Counted from the first letter of the stretch, positions 7,999 through 16,720 are shown. The stretch is DNA of 64,000 bases from CAIMWS01 sp964409245 (GCA_964409245.1 CAYPCQ010000029.1:15526-79525); one strand, 5' to 3'. Notes: generated by a model not told the origin, from the sequence alone. Translations and numbers: made by a program.

Positions 7999-9327
7999 TC
8001 AGGCCGTGAACGGGGCGCGCATCGCTCGGGAACGCAGCCGGTTGGCTTCCGGATCGCCGACAAACTCGGCCTTGCGCAGGTCGAACTTCATGCTGCGCTT
8101 CAATTGTTCGCAGATGTCCGCCGCCAGGCAGATGCTCATGGACTGGAACATGACTTCGGGGTTCGCCACCGTAGGCCGGCGCGACCGCACGCAGTCAAAG
8201 AAATCGCGCACGTGGTTCAATTGCCGCTGGGTGCGCCCGGTGTACTCGGCCAGCACTTTCTTGTAATCGCGCAGCAGGGCCGGGGAGGAAACATCCGGCC
8301 GCGAATAACCATCGGCGGCGGCGGCCCAGCCTTCGGGGCCATCGAACCGCTCGCCACAAGATCCATGCCAGAGCTTGCATTGATCCCAAACCGAACCTCC
8401 GACCCGGTACAGAATCAATTTCACCCCGTTGGACAGGCGCGTCACCATCGTCACATCCGGCCCTTCCCAATCGAAATCAATATGGGTGACGTTCGCCATG
8501 TCGATCCCCGCCAGGGCTTGGGCCACGGTGTGCGCGCCCCACATCGCCACATCGGTGGCGAAATCATAAAAGTGATACCACCCGCCGCCATTCACATACC
8601 CGCTGTTGTACGGCCGCCAGGGGCTCGAACCGAGCCAGGCATCCCAATCCAGGTCGTTCTTGGAAGGTTCCGGTTCGGCCGGCAGCCAGTCCTGGCGCAT
8701 CCCGTCGCGCCAGCGGATATCGGCGTAAATGGTATGGATCGGCCCCAGCCGGCCGGAGCGGGCCATTTCGATGGCGAAGACATGGTTCGGCTCGCTGAGC
8801 CGCTGGGCGCCGGTTTGGAAAACGCGCCCGTAACGGCGGGCGGTCTCCACCACCAGCTGCCCCTGGGCCATGGTGAGGCAGGCCGGCTTCTCGCAATAGA
8901 CATCCTTGCCGGCGCGCATCGCCCACACCGAGGCCAGGGCGTGCCAGCGGTCGCCGGTGGCGATCAGCATGGCGTCGATATCCGTCCGCTCCGCCAGCAG
9001 CTGGCGCATGTCGCCGTAAACCGCGCAATCCTGGTTGCCGTATTTGCTGTCCACCGTTTTCTTGGCCGCCTCGCGCCGGCCTTTCACGGCGTCGCACACG
9101 GCCACCCACTGCACATCCGGCTCGGTCAGCATCCAGCCCAGATCATGGGAGCCGCGGCCGCCGATGCCGATGCCGCCCATCACGATGCGTTCGCTGGGGG
9201 CCACGCTGCCGCCCCGCCCCAGGGCGGAAGCGGGAATGATACATGGCAGCGCCGCGGCGCCCGCCGCCACCGCCGCCCGGGCCAGGAACCGGCGCCGGGT
9301 GAGTGTTCCGCTATTGTCATTGCTCAT
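7999..9327 (-). CDS. Tat-exported Gfo/Idh/MocA family oxidoreductase
   Basis: This 442-aa protein opens with a twin-arginine signal (TLTRRRFLARAAVAAGAAALP), so a folded, cofactor-loaded enzyme is probably exported. The Rossmann motif is GIGIGGRGSHD (52-62), and the family EKP motif sits at 146-148 (DVYCEKPACL). The C-terminal region has the expected alpha/beta substrate domain (GGGWYHFYDFATDVAMWGAHT), with a plausible catalytic HxxxD-like area. Family members oxidise or reduce sugars with NAD(P). Exported ones next to DUF1080 proteins take part in 3-keto-sugar formation and cleavage. It is the first gene of a likely operon with the HEAT-DUF1080 gene. The precise substrate cannot be read from sequence. 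Confidence 0.9.
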   Translation of the reverse strand: MSNDNSGTLTRRRFLARAAVAAGAAALPCIIPASALGRGGSVAPSERIVMGGIGIGGRGSHDLGWMLTEPDVQWVAVCDAVKGRREAAKKTVDSKYGNQDCAVYGDMRQLLAERTDIDAMLIATGDRWHALASVWAMRAGKDVYCEKPACLTMAQGQLVVETARRYGRVFQTGAQRLSEPNHVFAIEMARSGRLGPIHTIYADIRWRDGMRQDWLPAEPEPSKNDLDWDAWLGSSPWRPYNSGYVNGGGWYHFYDFATDVAMWGAHTVAQALAGIDMANVTHIDFDWEGPDVTMVTRLSNGVKLILYRVGGSVWDQCKLWHGSCGERFDGPEGWAAAADGYSRPDVSSPALLRDYKKVLAEYTGRTQRQLNHVRDFFDCVRSRRPTVANPEVMFQSMSICLAADICEQLKRSMKFDLRKAEFVGDPEANRLRSRAMRAPFTA

Positions 9328-9494
9328 ACGATTTTTCCTTCATTTCGGCGAAAACATCGCCCTCCAGAGTTTTCATTAAAACATGCTCCAAGCATTTCCC
9401 GAATGGATGCCATGGTCTGGCGCTCATCTTAGGGCCGGTTTCCATTCAATCAAGCTTGATCAGCAGGTGGATTGAAACGACGGCGACCGGAAAC

Positions 9495-10184
9495 TCATTC
9501 CGGTGCGGCTCGGTCCTTTTCCGGGGCCGGCATCCGGCCATGGGCCATCCAGATCAGGAAGGCGATCAGGCAGGTGAAGCCGATCCATTCCCAAAGCGGC
9601 GTCGAATGCAGCCCGTCCCCCGGCCAGTGCCGCAGGGCCGCATCCCGCTGGCACATCCGCTCCCAGGCGCTCAGCTCCGCCCAGCCAATGAGCATGAGCA
9701 GCCCGTAGAGATGAAACGGCCACAGCGCGCGCCAGCGCACCCCGGACCACCACAGTGCCACCCCATCCAGGGCGATGGCCCCCGCCATGAACGGGATCGC
9801 GAGGATCGCCAGGCTGGTATGCCAGTGGCCGATGGGCCGGCCCAGCCACCCCATCTGGCGCGTATCCGGAATCCAAACCACCAGTAGCAACAGCACGAGA
9901 GCCAAAAACATGGCGCCGCTGCTCCATGCCGCGGCTCTCCCAATCCGTGGCCGCAGCCGGCGATGCCGCTCCGCCGCGCAGCGGCCCAGCAGCACCACCA
10001 GGGCGGTCATGCCCGCTTGATAGAACCGCCAGCCATCCGGGTTCCGGTCGGCATCCGGTGAACCCAGGAACGAGATCGTGCAACGCAGGATCGAGAAATG
10101 GTTCGCCGCCGGGTAGCAGCACCAGGCCGCCACCAGGCCCACCACGGCTATGACCCCGGGTAAAACTGTTCCCTTCCGCTGCAT
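9495..10184 (-). CDS. Multi-pass membrane protein, DUF998-like
   Basis: The 229-aa product starts at the ATG at 10184 (MQRKGTVLPGVIAVVGL), where the first transmembrane helix begins; an upstream extension of the frame is polar and unlikely. About six hydrophobic helices can be seen (around 7-23, 55-70, 80-105, 120-140, 150-170, 200-218). The segment NHFSILRCTISFLGSPDADRNP resembles the conserved loop of DUF998 membrane proteins, whose function is unknown. It is transcribed in the same direction as the oxidoreductase, but 167 bp separate them, so it may have its own promoter. No catalytic motif is recognised. Confidence 0.55.
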   Translation of the reverse strand: MQRKGTVLPGVIAVVGLVAAWCCYPAANHFSILRCTISFLGSPDADRNPDGWRFYQAGMTALVVLLGRCAAERHRRLRPRIGRAAAWSSGAMFLALVLLLLVVWIPDTRQMGWLGRPIGHWHTSLAILAIPFMAGAIALDGVALWWSGVRWRALWPFHLYGLLMLIGWAELSAWERMCQRDAALRHWPGDGLHSTPLWEWIGFTCLIAFLIWMAHGRMPAPEKDRAAPE

Positions 10185-10366
10185 CGCTGGAGAATTATTA
10201 TCTGATCGTTTCGCTCCTGAAAATGCCGTGCATCGCGTTTCCAGGAAATCCAAAAGTGCCAGGGAATCGGTTTTCAGGGGCGAACGAAGGGTTGGACACC
10301 CGATCCTCAAAGGGCCATAATCACAGAAACAGAGGACTGTGGGAAGAAACGAAACGAGTCACTGGC

Positions 10367-10409
10367 GAGGCTTCGCCTGAGACCGTAAGACAGGCTTCCA
10401 GCCTGTCTT
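10367..10409. repeat. Pair of small perfect hairpins in a divergent spacer
   Basis: Within the 313-bp spacer 10185-10497 lie AGGC-TTC-GCCT (10368-10378) and a 10-bp perfect stem AAGACAGGCT/AGCCTGTCTT with a 3-base loop (10387-10409). The spacer separates divergent genes, so these are not terminators of an upstream gene. They match the style of the hairpins near 16.6 and 24.5 kb. A TTGACA follows at 10410, but without a well-placed -10. The rest of the spacer shows nothing else I can support. Confidence 0.6.
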
Positions 10410-10497
10410 TTGACAACGTGCCCGGTTTATACGCGTTTTGAAGTTCAAGGTCTCTGGAAGAGCGGATCGAACGGTTGTTTCTGCCAGCGCAGCGCAC

Positions 10498-11100
10498 ATG
10501 ACCAAGCATAAAAAACGGCTCTTGACCGGCATCCCGGTGGTGATCGCAATCGCCGCGCTGCTCTGGTTCCGGCTGAGCGAGCCGGTTCAGCCGTTTCGGC
10601 TCCAATTCCTTTATCTCACGAACGATGCGGCAAAAGGCTCGTTTGCAGTGATGCAGATGGAACATAACCTGCCTTACGTGATAGGGGCTCATTTTGCCTG
10701 GTTTCAACGGCTGGATGCGGATGGATTTTGGATCAACCGCTACCATCCAACCGGATGGTTTCAACTGACGCTGGATGGTGGAAACCGCTCCGAAATTGAG
10801 ATGGAGCAGCACTCGCTCCAACTGAACCCCCAATTTACGCAATTTCATCAAATTCTCGTAAGGCCGCCACCGGAAAGTGGAAAATGGCGCGCTTCCCTGG
10901 AGCTGGGGCTGCCAGACAACCCCGGCTGCGCGTCTTCCCGGCCGCTGAAAATCAGGATCGTTGATGGCATCGATTCAGTGGTTCATTGGCTGCCGCTTTC
11001 GTCGGATGTGAAATTGCACAGTTATTTGTGGGCCATGCAGAAGCGGATGGTCTGGAGCGAACCTTTTGACCTCCCGCCTCCTCCAGCATCGGTCAGATGA
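10498..11100 (+). CDS. Hypothetical membrane-anchored protein
   Basis: This 200-aa protein starts at the ATG at 10498 (MTKHKKRLLTGIPVVIAIAALLWF), giving a basic N-terminus and a single membrane helix at about 9-25; a longer upstream frame lacks any such signal logic. The remainder (about 30-200) is predicted extracytoplasmic and beta-rich, with many aromatic residues (FRLQFLYLTND, WFQRLDADGFWINRYHPTGWFQL). I recognise no domain. It stands alone between the divergent membrane-protein gene and the isomerase-like gene 196 bp downstream. Confidence 0.55.
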   Translation: MTKHKKRLLTGIPVVIAIAALLWFRLSEPVQPFRLQFLYLTNDAAKGSFAVMQMEHNLPYVIGAHFAWFQRLDADGFWINRYHPTGWFQLTLDGGNRSEIEMEQHSLQLNPQFTQFHQILVRPPPESGKWRASLELGLPDNPGCASSRPLKIRIVDGIDSVVHWLPLSSDVKLHSYLWAMQKRMVWSEPFDLPPPPASVR

Positions 11101-11296
11101 TGGCCATGCGTTGGGGATCCGGAGCGGTTTGATCCATAAGCCGCCGCACCGCTCGCGAATTGGCAGCGAAAGGCCCATTGCCGTTGGCCCAGGAGCGCTC
11201 TGGAAAAACTTGCGGCCGCCGTCCAGGCCACCCGCTGCCGGCCGCGGCCCGCTCATGGTTGCGACCTCGCTTGACAGCGCCGCCTGAAAGCCGACA

Positions 11297-12280
11297 ATGC
11301 CTCCCATGCACAGCACAAAAAACAATTCCTCAACGATCCTGAATAAGAGCCTGGACCGCCGGAGCTTTTTGGGGGCCAGTGTTGCCGCCGGCGCCGGAAT
11401 GCTCTGGGCGGACACCCCGAAAGCCCAAGCCCAGCCGGCGGCGGCAGCGAGCCGGAAATTCAAACTCAAATACGCGCCCACGTTCGGGGCGTTCGAGGCG
11501 CACGCGGGCAAGGATCCCTTGGCCCAGTTGCGCTTCATGGCCGAGGCCGGCTTCTCGGCGCTGCTGGACGGCGGCTTCCTCGGCCGGCCGCCCGAGCAGC
11601 AGGAGAAGCTGGCCAGGGAGATGGAAAAGCTCGGCATCACGCTGGGCGGGCCCTATTGCAGCACCACCATCGGCGGCCAAAGCCTCGTGGCGGGGACCGA
11701 TCACCAGGAAGGCTACGCGAAGTATTACAAGGGCATCTGCGAGCAGCTTAAACGCGTGGATGGCAAGTGGTTCCTGGTCGTTCCGGGCGCATTGGTCAAA
11801 GGCCTGACCATGGAGCAGATGACCGCCAACCTGATCGAGAACCTGAAGGCGATCATGAAGGAAGTCGAGCCGACCGGGCGCATCATGACGCTCGAACCGC
11901 TGAATCCGCGCGACCACAAGGGCCTGTTCCTGACCCGGATCCCCCAGGCGATGGAGATCTGCAAGGCGGTGGGGAGCCCCTCCTGCAAGATCGTCAACGA
12001 CCTCTACCACCAGCAGATCACCGAAGGGGATCTGATCCCCAACATCAAACTGGCCTGGGATTACATCGCGCACTACCACCTGGGCGACTCGCCGGGACGC
12101 CGGGAGCCGACGACGGGCGAAATCAACTACCGCACCATCTTCAAGTTCCTGCATGAAAAAGGCTACCAAGGGGTGCTCGGGATGGAGCATGGCAAGAGCA
12201 AGGGGGGCAAGGAAGGCGAGGTCGCGCTGCTGGACGCCTACCGCTGGTGCGACGCGTTCGATACCCCTTATAAGATTTGA
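11297..12280 (+). CDS. Tat-exported sugar phosphate isomerase/epimerase-like TIM barrel
   Basis: The 327-aa product has a Tat signal (SLDRRSFLGASVAAGAGML, twin arginine at 21-22). The mature part is an AP-endonuclease-2/xylose-isomerase-like TIM barrel close to hydroxypyruvate isomerases. The four expected metal ligands are in order: E200 (IMTLEPLNP), D235 (KIVNDLYH), H261 (AHYHLGDSP) and E297 (LGMEHGKSK). Such exported barrels accompany Gfo/Idh/MocA and DUF1080 proteins in Verrucomicrobia and Planctomycetes and are implicated in 3-keto-sugar handling. The second ATG at 11306 is an equally good start. The gene appears monocistronic. Confidence 0.87.
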   Translation: MPPMHSTKNNSSTILNKSLDRRSFLGASVAAGAGMLWADTPKAQAQPAAAASRKFKLKYAPTFGAFEAHAGKDPLAQLRFMAEAGFSALLDGGFLGRPPEQQEKLAREMEKLGITLGGPYCSTTIGGQSLVAGTDHQEGYAKYYKGICEQLKRVDGKWFLVVPGALVKGLTMEQMTANLIENLKAIMKEVEPTGRIMTLEPLNPRDHKGLFLTRIPQAMEICKAVGSPSCKIVNDLYHQQITEGDLIPNIKLAWDYIAHYHLGDSPGRREPTTGEINYRTIFKFLHEKGYQGVLGMEHGKSKGGKEGEVALLDAYRWCDAFDTPYKI

Positions 12281-12486
12281 GGTTGCAGCCGGGCGGCGGT
12301 GGCGGTTCCTAACCATGGCTCCCGATGGCCTTCGGCGCCCCGCGGATCTCTTTAAAACGGGCGGGCTGGGCGGTGGCCATGAGGCGGGATATCCGTTTGG
12401 CCCACCGTCAGGCTGCGGATGTCTGCAGCAGGGTTCGTGCCGGATTGGACAACCATTCCCATGGGGTGGCAAATCGCAGTGAAGGC

Positions 12487-12514
12487 TTGAGTGCGCTGCG
12501 ATGACCGCTATAAA
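12487..12514 (+). promoter_or_regulatory. Putative sigma70-type promoter of the PhnD-kinase-regulator operon
   Basis: TTGAGT (12487-12492) and TATAAA (12509-12514) are separated by 16 bp. This predicts transcription from about 12521. The ATG at 12501 would then be outside the transcript, which argues for a later start for the lipoprotein gene. Confidence 0.45.
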
Positions 12515-12599
12515 TTATGGAATGGAGTTGACCAGCCCAAGCCCGGGCTACGGGTACCGCCAGACGTTTGTGCCAGACGCCCAGACTTGCGCCAGGAAG

Positions 12600-13658
12600 A
12601 TGTGGAAAGTTTCCCGATGGCGGGGAGTGGAGATATCTCCCCGAAGTGACGGGAAACTTTGGTGCAAGTGGGGGCGGCGCCTTGCTTCTGGATTCGCGGC
12701 GTTTTTGGGAAAGGCCGGCCATGCCGGCGGACCACTGGGGTGCTGGAGAATCCGGAAGGATCTTATCCTTACCCTGGGATCGTTTTTGATATTGGCGGGG
12801 TGCGGCCGGAATCCGGAACCCGCAGGCCCGGTGTATGCAGACCAGCCGGATGGGCAGGAGCCTGTTGGTTTCCATTTTGCGGTGCACCCATTGCACAACC
12901 CCCAGCGCCTGGTGGAATTGTATGGCCCCCTGGCTGATTACCTCAACGCCAACCTGGACGGGGTCAGATTCAGCATTGAGGCATCGCGGGACTACGCGGA
13001 ATTTGAACGAAAATATCGAGTCCGGGAGGATGAGTTCATCCTGCCCAACCCCTGGCAGTGCCTGGAGGCCATGAAAAACGGTTATGAGGTCATCGCGATG
13101 ACCGGCTTGCCTGAAGATTTCAAAGGCCTGATCCTCGTGCGCCAGGACAGCCCCATCCGGCAGGTCCAGGATCTGAAGGGCAAAGCGGTTTCCTATCCCT
13201 CGCCGACGGCGCTGGCCGCCTGCATGATGCCGCAATGGTTTTTGCATGCCAATGGGCTCGATATCAACCGGGACGTGATAAACCGGTTCGTCGGTTCGCA
13301 GGAGTCGTCCATCTTGAACGTATTCCTGGAGCAAACCCAGGCCGGGTGCACCTGGCCTCCTCCCTGGCGGGCATTTCGCAGGGATCATCCTGAGCAAGCG
13401 GCCCAATTGAAGGTTTTATGGGAGACCCCTCCGCTGGTGAATAATGCGGTCATGGTCCGGAGTGGCGTTCCCGCCGTGGTGCGCGAAGCGGTGCGCCGCC
13501 TTTTGTTGCAGCTGCATGAAATCCCAGCCGGGCGGGCCATTCTGGCCCGGATGGAAACGGACCGGTTCCTCCCGGCCACCGCCGCTGACTACGAGCCGGT
13601 GCGCCGGTTCATCGCCACCTTCGAGGCGGAAGTCCGGCCCGTGGAGGCCCGCCGATGA
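12600..13658 (+). CDS. PhnD-like periplasmic substrate-binding lipoprotein
   Basis: The frame is open from 12501, but a promoter lies at 12487-12514, so the ATG at 12600 is used here (352 aa); a TTG at 12705 would place the start right before the signal sequence. A lipoprotein signal (DLILTLGSFLILAGC) ends in a lipobox. The mature region resembles the phosphate/phosphite/phosphonate ABC-transporter binding family: PLADYLNANLDGVRFSIE, DEFILPNPWQCLEAM, LVRQDSPIRQVQDLKGKAVSYPSPTALAAC and LKVLWETPPLVNNAVMV. No ABC permease or ATPase is adjacent; instead the stop overlaps the kinase start (ATGA). I infer a sensory partner of the kinase rather than a transport component. Confidence 0.8.
   Translation: MWKVSRWRGVEISPRSDGKLWCKWGRRLASGFAAFLGKAGHAGGPLGCWRIRKDLILTLGSFLILAGCGRNPEPAGPVYADQPDGQEPVGFHFAVHPLHNPQRLVELYGPLADYLNANLDGVRFSIEASRDYAEFERKYRVREDEFILPNPWQCLEAMKNGYEVIAMTGLPEDFKGLILVRQDSPIRQVQDLKGKAVSYPSPTALAACMMPQWFLHANGLDINRDVINRFVGSQESSILNVFLEQTQAGCTWPPPWRAFRRDHPEQAAQLKVLWETPPLVNNAVMVRSGVPAVVREAVRRLLLQLHEIPAGRAILARMETDRFLPATAADYEPVRRFIATFEAEVRPVEARR
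12606..12660 (+). promoter_or_regulatory. Long nested inverted repeat at the 5' end of the sensory operon
   Basis: AAAGTTTCCCG (12606-12616) pairs perfectly with CGGGAAACTTT (12650-12660). Inside it, CGGGGAG (12621-12627) pairs with CTCCCCG (12637-12643) around a 9-base loop. A perfect 12-bp palindrome GGAGATATCTCC (12629-12640) overlaps the inner arm. The structure sits about 85 bases after the predicted transcription start and before the lipoprotein signal sequence. It could be a structured leader or translational control element. It matches no riboswitch I know. Confidence 0.6.
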
Positions 13659-15889
13659 CCAGCCTTGGCGGCCTGCTGCGGCAGAATTTGCGCCTGCAGC
13701 TCATCCTGGCGGTGGCCGCCGTGCATGCCGTGCTGATGCTGCTCTTTGTCTGGGATCTCACGCAGCGCCAGAAATCCATGCTGCTCGATCACCAGGCCGC
13801 CCAAGCCAGCGCGATGGCGCAGACGATCACCGCTTCGGCGGCCGGCTGGGTGGCGGCCAGCGACCTGTCGGGGCTGCAGGAAATCATCGAAGCTCAAAGG
13901 CCCCATCCAGACCTGGAATATGCCATGGTGCTCGACTCGCATGGCCGGGTGCTGGCCCACACCGACCAGGCCCGGATCGGGCAGTTCGTGCGTGATCTGC
14001 CGGCGGCGGCGAAGCTGGCCGTGCTCCAGCGCTCGGCGCTGCTGGTGGATGTGGCAAACCCGATTGTCCTGGCCGGCCGGCCTCTCGGCTGGGTGCGGCT
14101 GGGCATGGGCCAGCGCGGCACCGGCGCCGAGCTGGGCCGGATCACCCGCAACGGTGTCCTCTACGCCCTGGGGGCGATCGTGATCGGCACCGTCATCGCC
14201 GCGCTCATGGGCGCCCGGCTGACCGCGAGGATTTACGCGATCCGGGCGGTTTCCCAAGCGGTGCGCGCGGGGGACCGGGAGGTGCGGGTCCAGCCGGCCG
14301 GGGAGGACGAAGTGGGGCAGCTGGCCGGGGATTTCAACGGCATGCTCGACAGCCTCAGCCTCAAGGAGCGGGAGATCGCGCAGCTGAACGCCGGCCTGGA
14401 GCGTCTGGTGGGCGAGCGCACGAAAGAGCTGGCGGAAGCCCTGGATCTGAACCGCAATCTGGTTGAAACCGCCGCGCTGGGCATCCTGGCCTTTGAAGCC
14501 GGGGGCCAGTGTGTGCTGGCCAACGAGTTCGCCTCGCGGATCATTGGGGGGACCGTCGAGCAGCTGCGGAGCCAGAACTTCCGGCAGATCGATTCCTGGA
14601 GCCAATCGGGTTTGCGCGCGGCCGCGGAGCAAGCCCTGGCCACCGGCCTGCCGCAGCGCGTGGAGATCGGCATTATTACCTCCTTTCAGCGGAATGTCGT
14701 CCTCGACTGCTCGTTGAGCCGGTTCGAGGCGCGCGGGCTGACCCACCTGCTGCTGACCTTCGCCGACACCACCCGGCGCAAGCGGGCGGAGGAGGATCTC
14801 GCCCGCGCCCAACAGCTCCTCCGCTTGGTGCTGGATACGATCCCCATCGGGGTCTTCTGGAAAGACCGTGAATCCCGCTTCCTCGGCTGCAACCTGCACG
14901 CGGCCCGGGACGCCGGGCTGGCGGCGCCGGAGCAGATCATTGGCCGGACCGACTTCGAGCTCGCCTGGAGCGCCTTGGCGGATGCTTACCAGGCCGATGA
15001 CCGGGCGGTGATGGAGGCTGCCAGTGCCAAGACCGGCATCGAGGAGAAAATCGTGCATCCCGGCGGACAGGTGCAATGGGTGAGGATGAACAAGCTTCCC
15101 CTGTGCCACGCCAGCGGCGTGGTCTTTGGGGTGCTCGGCACCTACGAGGACATCAGCCTCCGGAAGCGGATGGAAGCCGAGCAGCAGAAACTCCTGGATG
15201 AACTGGTCCGCTCCAACGCCGACCTCGAGCAATTTGCCTACGTGGCTTCCCACGATTTGAAATCGCCCTTGCGCGCCATCGAGAGCCTGGCCGGCTGGCT
15301 GCAGGAGGATCTGGAGCCGGTGCTCACCAGCCAGAGCCGCGAACACCTGCGCCTGCTGCGCCAGCGGACGGACCGCATGGAGCGGCTGCTCAACGACCTG
15401 CTGGCTTATGCCCGGGCGGGCAGGATGCCAGTGGACCTCATGGCCACGGACGTCACCCGCCTGGTGCGGGACATGGGGGGGCTGATCAACCTGCCGGAAG
15501 GGTTTGTCCTGCGCCAGGAGGGAGCCTTGCCGGTTTTTACCACGGCCTCCACCCCGCTGAACACCGTCCTCACCAACCTGGTCAATAATGCCGTCAAGCA
15601 CCACGACCGGAAAGCGGGCGTGATCGAGGTTTCCGCGCGGGAGGACGGCGACTGGTATGAATTCTCGGTGGCCGACGATGGCCGGGGGATTCCCCCCGAG
15701 TTCCACGAGCGCATCTGGGGCATGTTCCAGACGCTCCGGCCGCGCGACGAAGTGGAGGGCAGCGGGATCGGCCTGGCGCTGGTCCAGCGCATCGTCACGC
15801 GGTATGGCGGCCGGGTCTCCGTGGCGTGCCGGCAGCCGCGCGGCTCCCTCTTCCGTTTCACCTGGCCCAAAACCATCCCCACCCAATGA
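13655..15889 (+). CDS. Membrane sensor histidine kinase (HAMP, two PAS)
   Basis: This 744-aa kinase has a first membrane helix at about 17-35, an extracytoplasmic sensor segment (about 40-165) and a second helix (about 168-188). A HAMP domain (about 190-245) leads to two PAS domains (about 265-375 and 385-505). The HisKA box FAYVASHDLKSPLRAI has H533. The ATPase domain shows TNLVNNAVKH, DDGRGIPP and GSGIGLALV, so it looks catalytically complete. The start overlaps the PhnD-like gene by 4 bp, and the response regulator follows 51 bp after the stop. The natural reading is that the lipoprotein binds a ligand and presents it to this kinase, which then phosphorylates the regulator. Confidence 0.9.
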   Translation: MTSLGGLLRQNLRLQLILAVAAVHAVLMLLFVWDLTQRQKSMLLDHQAAQASAMAQTITASAAGWVAASDLSGLQEIIEAQRPHPDLEYAMVLDSHGRVLAHTDQARIGQFVRDLPAAAKLAVLQRSALLVDVANPIVLAGRPLGWVRLGMGQRGTGAELGRITRNGVLYALGAIVIGTVIAALMGARLTARIYAIRAVSQAVRAGDREVRVQPAGEDEVGQLAGDFNGMLDSLSLKEREIAQLNAGLERLVGERTKELAEALDLNRNLVETAALGILAFEAGGQCVLANEFASRIIGGTVEQLRSQNFRQIDSWSQSGLRAAAEQALATGLPQRVEIGIITSFQRNVVLDCSLSRFEARGLTHLLLTFADTTRRKRAEEDLARAQQLLRLVLDTIPIGVFWKDRESRFLGCNLHAARDAGLAAPEQIIGRTDFELAWSALADAYQADDRAVMEAASAKTGIEEKIVHPGGQVQWVRMNKLPLCHASGVVFGVLGTYEDISLRKRMEAEQQKLLDELVRSNADLEQFAYVASHDLKSPLRAIESLAGWLQEDLEPVLTSQSREHLRLLRQRTDRMERLLNDLLAYARAGRMPVDLMATDVTRLVRDMGGLINLPEGFVLRQEGALPVFTTASTPLNTVLTNLVNNAVKHHDRKAGVIEVSAREDGDWYEFSVADDGRGIPPEFHERIWGMFQTLRPRDEVEGSGIGLALVQRIVTRYGGRVSVACRQPRGSLFRFTWPKTIPTQ

Positions 15890-15940
15890 TCGCCGCCACG
15901 ATCAGCAGGCCGGGGAATTATTGTGAAGGAAAACTGTGAT

Positions 15941-16576
15941 ATGCCCCCGGAAAAAATAACCCCGTCCACCCCCATCCGGGTGCTCGTGGTGGATGACGAT
16001 GTAGTGGACCGGCTGCGGCTGGTGCGCATGCTGAACCAGGCGCCTGGGTGCACCTTTATCATCGAGGAGGTGGTGGACAAAGCCAGTGCGGTGGCGGCTT
16101 TGAAAACCAAAGCCTTCGACTGCGTGCTCCTCGACTTTCGGCTGCCCGATGGGGATGGGATGGATCTGCTCAAGGAGATCCATGCCGCCGCCGGGGAATG
16201 CCCGCCCATGATCATGCAAACCACCCTTGACCATGCGGAAACCGCGATCGAAACCCTCGCCCAAGGGGCCCAGGACTATCTGGTCAAAGGGCGTTTCAAC
16301 AGTGCGGAACTCCACCGGGCCATCCGGCATGCCATCCAGCGGGACCAGCTCGTCAAGGAGCGCAACCGCCTGACCACCGAACTCCAGACCGCCCTGGCCA
16401 GGGTCAAGACGCTGGAGGGCTTGCTGCCCATGTGCGCCTGGTGCAAAAAGATGTTCCAGAACGAAAAAGGCGAATGGCAGACGTTCGATGCCTTTATCGG
16501 GCAGCATACCAACGTGATCATTTCCCACGGCGTGTGTTCGGAGTGCGAGCTGAAGTATTTCAACCTGAAAACGTGA
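15941..16576 (+). CDS. Response regulator with cysteine-rich C-terminal tail
   Basis: The ATG at 15941 is preceded by GAAGGA ten bases upstream, which decides it over a GTG at 15923. The 211-aa protein has a REC domain (about 12-125): acidic pair VLVVDDD, phospho-acceptor D65 (CVLLDFRLPDGDG) and K116 (DYLVKG, with G in place of the usual P). A helical linker leads to a small C-terminal module with CAWC (165-168) and CSEC (199-202), spaced like a zinc ribbon. Related REC proteins with a CxxCKK tail are common in environmental bacteria, but the tail function is not established. No DNA-binding domain is present. It closes the PhnD-kinase-regulator operon. Confidence 0.85.
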   Translation: MPPEKITPSTPIRVLVVDDDVVDRLRLVRMLNQAPGCTFIIEEVVDKASAVAALKTKAFDCVLLDFRLPDGDGMDLLKEIHAAAGECPPMIMQTTLDHAETAIETLAQGAQDYLVKGRFNSAELHRAIRHAIQRDQLVKERNRLTTELQTALARVKTLEGLLPMCAWCKKMFQNEKGEWQTFDAFIGQHTNVIISHGVCSECELKYFNLKT

Positions 16577-16577
16577 G

Positions 16578-16664
16578 TTGCGGCACGCTCCCAGCCGCAA
16601 GTTCCCGGGCGGCCTGGGATTTCAACGGCTCCGCCGTTCTTTTGAGCGGTTCAACCGCTCTTTT
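16578..16664 (+). terminator. Tandem hairpins including intrinsic terminators
   Basis: Three perfect stems follow the regulator stop: TTGCGGC/GCCGCAA (16578-16600); AACGGC-TCC-GCCGTT (16624-16638), followed by a short T tract; and GAGCGGTT-C-AACCGCTC (16644-16660), followed by TTTT. The last two have terminator form on the + strand and lie between convergent genes. They also resemble the small-hairpin arrays seen at other spacers. Confidence 0.65.
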
Positions 16665-16720
16665 CAGAATGATTGGGGGCGCTGAGCACGCCCGGAACCC
16701 CCCCCAGCGGGCCCCCCGCT

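Noticed and set aside
10387..10409. The 10-bp perfect hairpin as a transcription terminator
   Set aside because: It lies between divergent genes, so no transcript ends there by layout. It is better treated as a repeat.
12501..12599. The ATG at 12501 as the start of the PhnD-like gene
   Set aside because: It overlaps the predicted promoter region (TATAAA at 12509-12514), so it would not be transcribed, and the extra residues do not resemble a signal peptide.
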